From assembly GCA_963976865.1 (NCBI GenBank), contig CAXBLY010000002.1:310001-374000 (forward strand): a DNA stretch of 64,000 bases, given 5' to 3'. Under the pieces are notes generated by a model. That model saw only the letters and a list, made by a program, of their open reading frames with translations. It had not been told where the DNA came from and did no database searches. Positions 48,838-57,824 of the stretch are shown here, piece after piece; the first letter of the stretch is position 1, and every line of letters begins with the position of its first letter. Position numbers and translations under genes: made by a program. This stretch comes from UBA1858 sp963976865 (GTDB lineage: Bacteria; Pseudomonadota; Gammaproteobacteria; UBA4575).

Positions 48838-51120
48838 TTACCAGCGAATTCCTTTGTATTCTGTGGCTTTAAACGTGCCATCAGAATCAAGTTCCGGTAG
48901 TTTTAAGCCTTGTAATTTATTGCGCAATTCTTCAGTGGCTTCTTTTGACTCTGTAGAGTTACTCACTGCCGTAGGAGTGATCAATACTAGTAGTTCTGTG
49001 CGGGATGATGTATTTGTTCTTGTACCAAACAATGCGCCCGCTACCGGTAAGTTCCTCAAGCCTGGAATGCCAGTATTTCTTTTTCCATTATTATCCTGAA
49101 TCAGTCCACCTAGCACTATCGTCTCACCACTCAAAACAGAAACAGAAGTTTGAACCTGGCGTTGATTGATCGTCGGCGAATCAATTGATGAAGTAAGAGT
49201 CGTATCAGCAGTACGTATACTCTGAAAAATATCCATTGCAACATTTCCACCCTGGCTCACTCTAGGTGCCACTTCTAGTGTCACTCCTGTTTCAACAAAC
49301 TGTATGGTACTGGTAACAATCGAATTATCACCTGTGGTACCCGTATTAGTAGACTCTGATGTTCTGACTGGTACCTGATCGCCTACATTAATTGATGCCG
49401 AGTGGTTGTCTAACACCATCAATGAAGGTGATGAGATCACTTTAAGTTTTGAATCATCTGCCAGCGCATTTAGAGTGGCTCTTACCAGTCCAGCACTATC
49501 AACAATAGAATAGGAAAATCCTGGTGCGACGCCTAAATCACTTAGTACTCCACCTCCACCAATATCCAGCCTGCCTATACCATCATTTCCGCTTGCTACA
49601 TTATTATTTCTGAAAAACCACTCCAATCCATAACTCAGATCACCAGTGAGCGTCACTTCTACAATAGTCGCCTCCACCAGCACCTGTAAAGGTTCTATAT
49701 CAAGACGTTTAATGGCATCTTCTATATCCGCATATTCATCGTTTGTTGCTTTAATCACTAAAGCATTATTTTCTTCATCTGCAATGATCTTGATTGGACT
49801 ATCACTGTTTCCACTTCTGTCATTTGAATTATCAAAATTGCTTGAAAAGGCTGAACGTCTTTGCAAAGAACCCAGACCACCGGAAGAGGGCCCTGATGGA
49901 GGTTCTCCGTCTAGCGAGTCCGCGCTATTACTAAATGAATTACTGGTTCCAAAACTTGACTGGGTATTACCTGATGAGCCTGGGCTCAAGCTGCCTCTGG
50001 AATCCTGACGCTCCTGAGTGCTGACATCTGCATCAAATAATTCCTGTAAAATGCCTGCCAAATAGCCTGAACGTACATTCTGAACAAAATACACATGCAG
50101 TGCCCTGTCAATGCTACTGTCGACGACGTCTAGACGATTTACCCATTGCTTTACAGTATCCAGATAGCCTGCCTGTGGTGTAATCGCTAATACAGCATTG
50201 ATTCTCTCTATCGGCACAAATCGGATGATTGATGCTGCATTCTCAGTGGCAGATGCATCGGTCACCCCGACCTCGTAATTAAAAATAGTATTTAATTCAT
50301 TAGTCACAATATTTGTATCTGCCTGCGATAGTCTGAAAATTGCAGTCGACATGCCTTTTAGTTGATCTACATCGAATATCTCGATGGTTTCAAGCATGTT
50401 CTTTAGTTCAGACTGGGTTCCGGAAACCATCATCAGGTTTCTTTTTGAGTCTATCTTAATATTCGCTGCTGCTCCTTGAATAGACGTCAAAATACTTTGC
50501 ATTTCACTGGCAGCAATGTACTTCAGAGGGACAACTATAATCTGATAACCCTTGTCTTGCTGCAATGATAGTCTGGGTGCAACGACATTACTTAGATTTT
50601 CTGAAGCCGGTAAAATATGAAATATCCCGTTATTATCAACCAACACTGCATTATTCGCCTTGAGTATCCCCTCCATCACAGGTATTAGTGCATTGCGTGG
50701 AATTGGGCGTCCTGTTTTCAGGCTGACATTTCCGGTGACTCGCTCATCAAGCACGTATGCCATTCCCATGAGATCACCAAGGATGGTCGTTGCGACTTCA
50801 CCAATAGGTGCATCCTGGAATACCAGACTCACATCATCACCCGCTCCATAAGAAGGACTCTTGCTTCTAGAGGGGTTTTTATTTATGAAATCGCCCGTAC
50901 CACGGCGAATATCAGGTTCAGCCTTCGTTTGATTGTTTGATTTTTGTGTCAATACCGGTGTTGGCTTGACGTCAATTATTCCAGTTGCATGATTCTTTAC
51001 ATGCTTATCTGAGCCCTCATCATTTTGCTTACTCATTTCATCGTGCGTTGCACATGAAGTAAGTAAAATAGCCAATACAGAAATTAATAGAATGGGGAAT
51101 TTGACTTTCAACCTAATCAT
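48838..51120 (-). CDS. gspD: Type II secretion outer-membrane secretin
   Basis: The 760-residue protein is a lipoprotein-type secretin: lipobox LLTSC near residue 20, N0 domain (VSLVFQDAPIGEVATTILGDLMGMAYVL), N1-N3 domains (about 180-460) with a long Ser/Gly/Asn-rich insertion near 385-440, and the C-terminal secretin domain (VISSPSLMVLDNHSASINVGDQVPV, VQTSVSVLSGETIVLGGLIQDNNGK). The start is taken at ATG 51120 because the signal and lipobox begin there; an in-frame ATG at 51228 would add 36 residues without sense. It is the last gene of the gsp operon, preceded by a 259-base gap after gspC. Confidence 0.92.
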   Translation of the reverse strand: MIRLKVKFPILLISVLAILLTSCATHDEMSKQNDEGSDKHVKNHATGIIDVKPTPVLTQKSNNQTKAEPDIRRGTGDFINKNPSRSKSPSYGAGDDVSLVFQDAPIGEVATTILGDLMGMAYVLDERVTGNVSLKTGRPIPRNALIPVMEGILKANNAVLVDNNGIFHILPASENLSNVVAPRLSLQQDKGYQIIVVPLKYIAASEMQSILTSIQGAAANIKIDSKRNLMMVSGTQSELKNMLETIEIFDVDQLKGMSTAIFRLSQADTNIVTNELNTIFNYEVGVTDASATENAASIIRFVPIERINAVLAITPQAGYLDTVKQWVNRLDVVDSSIDRALHVYFVQNVRSGYLAGILQELFDADVSTQERQDSRGSLSPGSSGNTQSSFGTSNSFSNSADSLDGEPPSGPSSGGLGSLQRRSAFSSNFDNSNDRSGNSDSPIKIIADEENNALVIKATNDEYADIEDAIKRLDIEPLQVLVEATIVEVTLTGDLSYGLEWFFRNNNVASGNDGIGRLDIGGGGVLSDLGVAPGFSYSIVDSAGLVRATLNALADDSKLKVISSPSLMVLDNHSASINVGDQVPVRTSESTNTGTTGDNSIVTSTIQFVETGVTLEVAPRVSQGGNVAMDIFQSIRTADTTLTSSIDSPTINQRQVQTSVSVLSGETIVLGGLIQDNNGKRNTGIPGLRNLPVAGALFGTRTNTSSRTELLVLITPTAVSNSTESKEATEELRNKLQGLKLPELDSDGTFKATEYKGIRW

Positions 51121-51379
51121 CACACCTGATCCCTTAATCAAGGCCAAACCAATCAATCCTGAGACATACATTGAAGAGATTAACATGGCTGGGTTTTTAG
51201 TTATTATGTACACAAGGTTAACCCGCATGGATACTACTTATCAATCTTTTAAAGTCGAAAGTGCTTAATTGACATATGTGTACAGGCAGCAACGTATGAA
51301 AACATAGCTACTTAATCAGATGGGAATATCTCTCAAAATCAATTAGCTATAAACTGATAATTATTTCAGGCCAGTACCA

Positions 51380-52111
51380 TTATTCATCAAAATCCTCTTC
51401 GCTTTCAAAATCCTCGTCTGGATCATAGCGATAACCTCCTTCTTCACCTAGCTCGCTTATCGAGTCCAGCTCTTCCTGAGTCAGTCGTTCTTCAGGCTCA
51501 TCGTTAACTGGTCTGCTAGTAACATCTATTGGTGACTCAACAGGTTTACGTGAGCTTCTGAATAAAGACGGTCTGAATTTCGAAGGATTAACTGACCTGG
51601 TACTGTCATTATTTTCTCCATAAGATTTCTTTATACCACTTTTCTTATCAGTATCATTTGGCAGAATAAACAGCTCATACTGTCCTTTAGCACTTTCAAA
51701 TTTAACACTATCAGTATTAATTTCACTGACATTCCAGCCTTTGTATACATACCCTACTTTCATATGCTTTACGTCGTCATCAACCCCATCAACAATGGCA
51801 TATCGATTTTGACCACTAATCACCACTCCCCATAATGTTAAGTCTCTAAGCGCATCAATATCAACTGAATGTAATACGCTTTCAGGCAGCACCACAGGAG
51901 GCCTCCTGTCAGCAGAAAACAAAGGACGTTTAATGATTTCCGAGTAGGCACTGATAGATTTTAATGAATTATTTTTATCAGGAAGAGATTCATTCTCAAC
52001 CATTGCAGTCAATTCAGTATCAGCCAGTATATTATGATTTCCATAATACTGGACCTGATAAAATATCAGTGCCGCTAATAAAAAACACAAGATTGCTAAA
52101 ATAAACCTCAT
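51380..52111 (-). CDS. gspC: Type II secretion protein GspC-like
   Basis: The 243-residue protein has one N-terminal membrane helix (2-20) and the GspC homology region RPLFSADRRPPVV near residue 63, with LTLWGVVISGQNRYAIVDG and VKHMKVGYVYKGWNVSEI following, as in GspC/PilP domains. It lacks a PDZ or coiled-coil C-terminus; instead it has a long Ser/Asp/Glu-rich tail ending in DEDFESEEDFDE. GspC links the inner-membrane platform to the secretin. Position between gspM and gspD agrees. A GspN designation is an alternative. Confidence 0.72.
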   Translation of the reverse strand: MRFILAILCFLLAALIFYQVQYYGNHNILADTELTAMVENESLPDKNNSLKSISAYSEIIKRPLFSADRRPPVVLPESVLHSVDIDALRDLTLWGVVISGQNRYAIVDGVDDDVKHMKVGYVYKGWNVSEINTDSVKFESAKGQYELFILPNDTDKKSGIKKSYGENNDSTRSVNPSKFRPSLFRSSRKPVESPIDVTSRPVNDEPEERLTQEELDSISELGEEGGYRYDPDEDFESEEDFDE

Positions 52112-52116
52112 AATGA

Positions 52117-52698
52117 TTACAACGAGTTATTACTCAAGTATCCATATACCTGAAGACTGACATCCAGGTCCTGGTTACTCAATTCAGCATTATTAAATCT
52201 GAAAACAGCTCTTCCCGCCCGACTCACCTGTATTCTATCCACAAACAGATTTGGTACCCCAGATTCCAGATCGTACAAGAGCTTTTGCAAACTAAAAATA
52301 TCCGTTTTAATACGCACACTCAGATCAACTCTGTTTGCTTCTTCAGTCTCCGATGAAGTCGCCTGGCTACTTAGCAGTTCCGCATTGCTTTTTGCTGATA
52401 TACGTTTAAGCATTTGTTGTATTTCTGCTGTGGCAAGTGCGCGCTTTGAACTTTTTAGATAAATCGTCTGTTCGTCGTATAAAGATTTTAAGCGTTCTAT
52501 CTCATCTTTATAATATGTTTTTTTACTTATAACCTTATTGGCCTGATTCAATTGAAATGCAGTGTCTTGCACACGCTCTTCTGAAGCGTTGAGCAGAAGT
52601 TTATAGGGTTCAATCAAGATAAAGTAAAATAGCAGTAGCACTATCAACAGGATACCAAGCGCTAACATCTTTCCGTTAGATTTATCTGACAGATTCAT
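52117..52698 (-). CDS. gspM: Type II secretion protein GspM-like
   Basis: The protein is about 193 residues with one N-terminal helix (near 11-30), a coiled-coil stretch (LLNASEERVQDTAFQLNQANKVI) and a C-terminal ferredoxin-like half (VDLSVRIKTDIFSLQKLLYDLESGVPNLFVDRIQVSR), typical of GspM/PilO. The start is placed at ATG 52698, five bases after AGGTGG; ATGs at 52701 and 52716 are also in frame. It overlaps the end of gspL. With GspL it forms the inner-membrane assembly platform. Confidence 0.8.
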   Translation of the reverse strand: MNLSDKSNGKMLALGILLIVLLLFYFILIEPYKLLLNASEERVQDTAFQLNQANKVISKKTYYKDEIERLKSLYDEQTIYLKSSKRALATAEIQQMLKRISAKSNAELLSSQATSSETEEANRVDLSVRIKTDIFSLQKLLYDLESGVPNLFVDRIQVSRAGRAVFRFNNAELSNQDLDVSLQVYGYLSNNSL

Positions 52699-53785
52699 CA
52701 TTACCACCTGAAACATTCAACTTCATCTCAATTGTAAAGTTTTCACTACCAGTAGCACTATTTTGGGTAACGGGTGCTGCAAATCTCACATCAGTAAAAG
52801 TTTGAGATGAATCAAGCGATGAAACCAACCTGGATGCTGACGATGATGCTCCCTGCATGCGAACCACACCGTCTTCAATAGATAGCCTATTCAGCGAAGT
52901 GTCATCAGAAATTGTAGACGTGAGTTCATTCAGCAAAACAATGACCTTCACATTGTTTTTATTCAGACTGGCAGATAAATCGATATTATTTTTTATTTTT
53001 TTATACGCTGCGAGGGATTTTTTCACCTCAATCACTTCGTGATTTATATTTTCAAGTTCAGCATTATATTTAAATGCATTCCAGTAATTTTTAGCTATAG
53101 GCAGGGTGAGTGCTATTACCGCCAACCCTGCCGTCAAAGCCAATAAATATTTATTGGTTGAATTGCGATTACTTTTTCCTGATGCTGAATTAAGAGTGCC
53201 ACCAAAGCTCAGCGCCTCACCTATTGTTTCTAAATCTTCATCAACGCAGCATATTTTTCCAATTCGAATTTGATTTTCATCTAAAAAACTTAATACCTTT
53301 CTCATTGCGTGTTTCTTGGCAACTCTGAGTAGCACAGTGATTTTTTTTTCTTGCGTATTCCTGGATTGTACTTGTGTATCAAAATACACATCCTCTCTCT
53401 TGAAAGGTGTATAGCGATCAATCTCATACATGAAAACGTTTTCTAGATTTTCTTCAGTAGCTAATGGTAATGTCACCACACGATTTAACACTAGTTTCTC
53501 ATGTAACAAAATATTGCATTTCTGAACATTAAATTTTTTATTTTCATCGATGGCTCGATCATATATTTCCTGTGCCTCAGCAGATGAGAAGTCATTTATA
53601 CTCTTCTCGGCTTTATCTGCATCATCCCATCTCAACTGATAGCCATGGCCAGTCAGAACAATATTGAGACCTCGATGATTATTTTTAGCTGGTTTAAAAC
53701 TTACATTTGGCAACATATCGGAGAGCTCTGATAGCCACCACTTGAAAAATGCTTCCACTCCAGAATTATTCGCAAGAAGATTCAT
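52682..53785 (-). CDS. gspL: Type II secretion protein GspL-like (PilN domain)
   Basis: The 367-residue protein has a cytoplasmic part (1-215) with LRWDDADKAEKSI and MYEIDRYTPFKREDVYFD, as in actin-like GspL domains. A membrane helix lies near 218-236 and a PilN-like periplasmic part follows (240-360). The cytoplasmic domain normally binds GspE. The phrase YEIDRYTPF is typical of PilM/GspL proteins. It overlaps gspM by 17 bases (35 if the earlier gspM start is used), suggesting translational coupling. Confidence 0.82.
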   Translation of the reverse strand: MNLLANNSGVEAFFKWWLSELSDMLPNVSFKPAKNNHRGLNIVLTGHGYQLRWDDADKAEKSINDFSSAEAQEIYDRAIDENKKFNVQKCNILLHEKLVLNRVVTLPLATEENLENVFMYEIDRYTPFKREDVYFDTQVQSRNTQEKKITVLLRVAKKHAMRKVLSFLDENQIRIGKICCVDEDLETIGEALSFGGTLNSASGKSNRNSTNKYLLALTAGLAVIALTLPIAKNYWNAFKYNAELENINHEVIEVKKSLAAYKKIKNNIDLSASLNKNNVKVIVLLNELTSTISDDTSLNRLSIEDGVVRMQGASSSASRLVSSLDSSQTFTDVRFAAPVTQNSATGSENFTIEMKLNVSGGNDESVR

Positions 53786-53791
53786 AGTGTT

Positions 53792-54652
53792 CTATATTTG
53801 CATCCACTTTAAAATTGTAAACGGCTCAAAAGTATTACCCCTGTCCAGCCTGACCGTCACAGAAATATTATGACTGATTCCGCTTTTAGCAACAGCACTC
53901 GCATTTATTGTATATATGTAGCCATAAGATAAAGAATTGAATGTTTCAGCATCATCGAATTCATCTAAATCCACTTTGCCTGTTTCAGTGTCACTCAACG
54001 TTGTAGCATTATTAACTGCCGTTTGCACTACATTTGAAGCGACTGATAAATTTACACCATAGTCCTGAGTATAAACTGTGACATAAGGGGAAATAGCCTG
54101 ATATATCAGTTCATTTATCCCATAAACCAGCTTCAATTCTTCAATTCTCTCAAAGTCTGCATCGCTACTCCCATACAGATACCCGTATGATGCGTAATCA
54201 TTGTCTTCTGCACCATTAGCTCTTTTCAGACTGTCTCCATCACGCCAATCTAGTATGGCATCACTAATGGTCAGACTTTGTCCTTCATCCACACCAATCA
54301 CATTTAACAAGCTTGTTATAATAGTTGCGGGTGCAGTATTTATATCAATTTTTCCTGCCTCATCAAAATATGATAACTGAATATCAACATCCCCGTATTC
54401 ACTACCAAGCTGATTTTGAGAAAATAAATCTCCGTCAGCATTATTAATCAGATCCGCTATAGCTAACAGAATCACACTTTCTACTGCTTGCTTAACTTTT
54501 AACTGCTCTATTCTATTCTTAGTAATCTGAAGACTACTCCTCGATTGATGAGCAACGGTACTAGCGATTACTGCTAAAAAAGCAGTCACCCACAGCACTG
54601 ATAATAACGCTATCCCACGCTGTGTTTTATATCTATTGGCTGATATTTTCAT
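53792..54652 (-). CDS. gspK: Type II secretion minor pseudopilin GspK
   Basis: The 286-residue protein starts with a short basic leader and RGIALLSVLWVTAFLAVIAS, the GspK-type signal where Glu5 is absent. It contains FDEAGKIDINTA (about 98-109), a GspK hallmark, and DAILDWRDGDSLKRANGAED near 140-160 containing metal-binding acidic residues. GspK caps the pseudopilus tip with GspI and GspJ. Its ATG overlaps the gspJ stop by 4 bases. The length is a little under the usual 300-330. Confidence 0.87.
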   Translation of the reverse strand: MKISANRYKTQRGIALLSVLWVTAFLAVIASTVAHQSRSSLQITKNRIEQLKVKQAVESVILLAIADLINNADGDLFSQNQLGSEYGDVDIQLSYFDEAGKIDINTAPATIITSLLNVIGVDEGQSLTISDAILDWRDGDSLKRANGAEDNDYASYGYLYGSSDADFERIEELKLVYGINELIYQAISPYVTVYTQDYGVNLSVASNVVQTAVNNATTLSDTETGKVDLDEFDDAETFNSLSYGYIYTINASAVAKSGISHNISVTVRLDRGNTFEPFTILKWMQI

Positions 54653-55278
54653 CTAACTACATAAGGCCCATTACGCATTTGAATGACTAATTCCGGCCAT
54701 GCTACTTTTTCGTCTTCAAATATCAGTCTAATTTTAATCAATAAAGGTAAAACAAACTGGTCATCCCAGCTTGTTAACCAGCCATTGTTTGAATCTTCTG
54801 TCTCAAAACCGCTGAAATATTCGATTTTTATATCTTTCACACCAGAAATAAGTACTGTTTCTGCACCGTCCTGTTTATTATTTACCTGCAAGTTATATGG
54901 CTTATACGTCAGTGAAAGATTATTATTTTCTCGATCAACAAATAGATCATATTTATACAGATAATCATCAACACCATATTGAGGTGAATATGAAACATAC
55001 CTCAAACTCTTTTCGGCGCCTATGAATACGGTGTGTTGTATTTCTTTTTCATCTTCTATTAAACGATCATTAATCAGCGCCAGTGAAATGGATTTGCGCA
55101 TGAAACCCTGCACTGCCTGCAGCGAATCAAGTTGTTCAGACTGACTATTAATAGCATCCCAGACTCGCGTACTAAATTTAAATCCACTTGCACATAGCAC
55201 CATCACAAAACTCAATATAAGCAATGCTATTATCAATTCCACCAGAGTAAAACCCGTTTGAGTTTTATTTATTTTCAA
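54649..55278 (-). CDS. gspJ: Type II secretion minor pseudopilin GspJ
   Basis: The 209-residue protein begins MKINKTQTGFTLVELIIALLILSF: a short basic leader, the prepilin peptidase site G^F and Glu5, then a hydrophobic helix. The body (STRVWDAINSQSEQLDSLQAVQGFMRKSIS and LSGVKDIKIEYFSG-like ISGVKDIKIEYFSG) is typical of GspJ. It starts directly after the gspI stop and overlaps gspK. It would join GspI and GspK in the pseudopilus tip. Confidence 0.87.
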   Translation of the reverse strand: MKINKTQTGFTLVELIIALLILSFVMVLCASGFKFSTRVWDAINSQSEQLDSLQAVQGFMRKSISLALINDRLIEDEKEIQHTVFIGAEKSLRYVSYSPQYGVDDYLYKYDLFVDRENNNLSLTYKPYNLQVNNKQDGAETVLISGVKDIKIEYFSGFETEDSNNGWLTSWDDQFVLPLLIKIRLIFEDEKVAWPELVIQMRNGPYVVR

Positions 55279-55665
55279 TTATGCATCTCCAACAGATAGA
55301 CGATATGTCGTTATTTCAATAGAGCGCTGGCCTCGATTTGAATTCCACAACACCATGAAGTTGACTCTAAATTTAAGAACCACATCGTTTTCTGAAATCG
55401 ACGATAAAGGCTTAATATTCATTTTCCAGGTATATTTCTGGTTAAAATCACCTTCGAAACTGCCCTCTTTCACTGGAATGCCTTTTCCTAGTTCAGACAA
55501 TTTTGATTCAGAAAACATCTGCGCATGTGAATATTCTTTTGCATATTGCATATTTCTCAGGCTTGTCCCAAAAATCTGATAAATCACACCCAGGGAGATT
55601 GCCAATATTGATAAAGCAACAAGCGTCTCCAGCAGAGTAAAACCCAGTTGATTGTGTTTAACCAT
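55279..55665 (-). CDS. gspI: Type II secretion minor pseudopilin GspI
   Basis: The 128-residue protein has the leader MVKHNQLG^FTLLETLVALSILA with prepilin cleavage site and Glu5. The rest includes SLRNMQYAKEYSHAQMFSESKLSELG and GSFEGDFNQKYTWKMNI, in line with GspI. It overlaps gspH by 8 bases and is directly followed by gspJ. GspI nucleates the pseudopilus tip. Confidence 0.87.
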   Translation of the reverse strand: MVKHNQLGFTLLETLVALSILAISLGVIYQIFGTSLRNMQYAKEYSHAQMFSESKLSELGKGIPVKEGSFEGDFNQKYTWKMNIKPLSSISENDVVLKFRVNFMVLWNSNRGQRSIEITTYRLSVGDA

Positions 55666-56134
55666 CTACGCCAACCTGACCAGTCAACCAATCAACATAA
55701 ATGACGTATGATTTATCATTCCGACCGGATAATGTTACTCGCCCACCAGAAGAGCTGCCATCGGGTGCGAAACGTATTTCAGCAGTATCACTGCTATTAT
55801 TCAGCTTCGAGTCAGAATACACTTTTAGATCAATATTATTCCTGAATTTAAAGTGTTTATTATTCCCGCTGTACCTGTAGGATCGATCTTTAAGATTAAT
55901 CTCCATAACTGCTTGCGAGCCATTGGCAATGGCGTAATTACGTGCATAGCGAAGACTTGCTGCCACATGTCTGGCAGAACTTTTTAGATAAGCATTTGTG
56001 GATAATTTATTATAGGCAACAGTTGAAAGACCAATAACCGCCAGAGAAATAACTAATACAACCAGCAATTCAACAAGCGTAAAGCCGCGATGCTGGAATA
56101 TATTACTTTTTGATTTATTATAAATTTTCCACAC
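55658..56134 (-). CDS. gspH: Type II secretion minor pseudopilin GspH
   Basis: The 158-residue protein has the prepilin signature RG^FTLVELLVVLVISLAVIG after a 16-residue leader and then SARHVAASLRYARNYAIANGSQAVMEINL, typical of GspH/FimT. The C-terminus (SDTAEIRFAPDGSSSGGRVTLSG) agrees too. The start is GTG 56134, as no ATG fits better. It lies 17 bases downstream of gspG. Confidence 0.87.
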   Translation of the reverse strand: MWKIYNKSKSNIFQHRGFTLVELLVVLVISLAVIGLSTVAYNKLSTNAYLKSSARHVAASLRYARNYAIANGSQAVMEINLKDRSYRYSGNNKHFKFRNNIDLKVYSDSKLNNSSDTAEIRFAPDGSSSGGRVTLSGRNDKSYVIYVDWLTGQVGVDG

Positions 56135-56151
56135 ACTATTTTCAGATGAGA

Positions 56152-56583
56152 TTAATTCCAGCTAACAATATCCCTGTTCTCCTTTTCTCCACCCTGTGCG
56201 TTATCAGCCCCGTAACTGAATATATCAAATTCTCCATTCTCACCCGGGTACTTGTACTGGTAATCTTTATTCCATGGATCTTTAGGAACAAAATTCTTTC
56301 TCAGGTAAGGACCGTTCCAGCCTACAGTATTGGATGGTTCTTTAACCAGCGCCTCAAGACCTTGTCCAGTCGTGGGATAACTATCAGTATCCAGCTTATA
56401 CATATCCAGCGCTGCCGCCAGTTCTTCAACTTGTAATTTAGCCGCCTTGCTTTTTGATTCTCCAAAATGCTTCATCACTTTGGGGCCTACCAGTCCGGAT
56501 AACAAGCCCAGTATAATTAGCACTACCAGCAACTCTATTAAAGTGAAGCCTTTGACATTCATATGCTTTGCAAAACTATTCAT
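56152..56583 (-). CDS. gspG: Type II secretion major pseudopilin GspG
   Basis: The 143-residue protein has the prepilin site KG^FTLIELLVVLIILGLLSG and the GspG hallmarks ALDMYKLDTDSYPTTGQGLEALV, GPYLRKNFVPKDPW and calcium-site region FDIFSYGADNAQGGEKEN. The start is taken at ATG 56583 because AGGTG lies six bases upstream; a GTG nine bases further (56592) is also open. GspG is the main subunit of the pseudopilus. Confidence 0.93.
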   Translation of the reverse strand: MNSFAKHMNVKGFTLIELLVVLIILGLLSGLVGPKVMKHFGESKSKAAKLQVEELAAALDMYKLDTDSYPTTGQGLEALVKEPSNTVGWNGPYLRKNFVPKDPWNKDYQYKYPGENGEFDIFSYGADNAQGGEKENRDIVSWN

Positions 56584-56600
56584 AAATTTCACCTGATATT

Positions 56601-57818
56601 TTATAATGGTAAATCATTCACACTGATTATCGCCATAAGAATTGAAACAATTATACCACCTATCATAATCCCCAGACTAACAATCAAAACAGGTTCCAGC
56701 AAAGCCAGAAATCTCTGCATCGCATTAGATACCTCACGCTCATAAATTTCTCCCACACGCGAAAGCATAGTATCCAGCTCACCGGTTTCTTCACCTACGT
56801 TTATCATTTGAACAGCCAGTACAGGGAAATGCTCTATTTTATTCATGACTTCAAATAGTGATTTACCTTCCTTGAAGCCTTCTATCCCCTGCTTAACATT
56901 CTCCCTAAACACCACATTGGTTAATGTTGCATTAGCAATGGGTAATGCTGTTTGCATATTCACACCGTTAGATATTAATGTTCCAAGACTTTTAGTGAAT
57001 TTCGCTGTTTCTGTTCTGATTACCAGATCTCTTGTGACAGGCATTTTCAGCAACAGCCCATGCCAGGGACGCTTGCGCTGATTATTGGCACCTATATACC
57101 CAACATAATAAATCAGCAGAATTGTAAATACTGGTATCAACCACCAGTAATTCACTACAGCATTAGACATGGCAATGACAATTTGAGTTGGCACAGGCAG
57201 TGCTTGATCTGTTCCTACAAATAACTCAGTGATTTTTGGCACAACGAAGGTAAGTATCAATAAAATTGACACTCCGGCAACTAATAATAGAATTAGAGGG
57301 TAAAGGAGTGCAGATAGAATTTTATCGCGCATCTGCTTTACCCCATCCAAATATACGTAAAGCTGTCCGAGTCCACTGTCAAGATTACCACTTGCTTCGG
57401 AAGCACGTATCATATTGATATAGAAAGGTGTAAATTCTTTTTGCGTTTCCAGCGCTGAAGAAAAATCTTTACCGGACTGAACGCTTTCCAGCACATTACC
57501 GATTAATTTTTTGACTTTGTCTTGCTGAGATATTTTCTGCAATATCTTTAAAGCATGATCCAGCGGAAGTTTGGAGCGGATCAAGGTGCTAAGCTGTTCG
57601 GTTATTTCCAGAACCTGTGTATTGGACAGTTGACTGGACCTGAATAAATCAAATGAATGATTCAGCCCGGTACCAGCCCTTGATATTTGATCTACCTGAA
57701 TAGGTATATAGTCAGATTCCTGTAACCACTTAATAACCGCTTCCTTGTCATTCCCTTCATGTTGACCTGAAATTATTTTTCCGTCATTAGTCGTTGCTTT
57801 ATATTTAAAGACTGGCAC
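56601..57818 (-). CDS. gspF: Type II secretion inner-membrane platform protein GspF
   Basis: The 405-residue protein has the two repeated T2SSF domains (about 70-193 and 273-396) with membrane helices near 170, 220 and 380. Characteristic segments are LSTLIRSKLPLDHALKIL, FYINMIRASEASGNLDSGLGQL and VQMINVGEETGELDTMLSRVGEIYE. The N-terminus MPVFKYKATTNDGKIISG is typical. The start is GTG 57818 with AAGGAG nine bases before it. It lies between gspE and gspG. Confidence 0.93.
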   Translation of the reverse strand: MPVFKYKATTNDGKIISGQHEGNDKEAVIKWLQESDYIPIQVDQISRAGTGLNHSFDLFRSSQLSNTQVLEITEQLSTLIRSKLPLDHALKILQKISQQDKVKKLIGNVLESVQSGKDFSSALETQKEFTPFYINMIRASEASGNLDSGLGQLYVYLDGVKQMRDKILSALLYPLILLLVAGVSILLILTFVVPKITELFVGTDQALPVPTQIVIAMSNAVVNYWWLIPVFTILLIYYVGYIGANNQRKRPWHGLLLKMPVTRDLVIRTETAKFTKSLGTLISNGVNMQTALPIANATLTNVVFRENVKQGIEGFKEGKSLFEVMNKIEHFPVLAVQMINVGEETGELDTMLSRVGEIYEREVSNAMQRFLALLEPVLIVSLGIMIGGIIVSILMAIISVNDLPL

Positions 57819-57824
57819 AGGAAA

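Noticed and set aside
51121..51228. N-terminal extension of gspD to ATG 51228
   Set aside because: It would put 36 residues before the signal peptide and lipobox; ATG 51120 fits the signal start.
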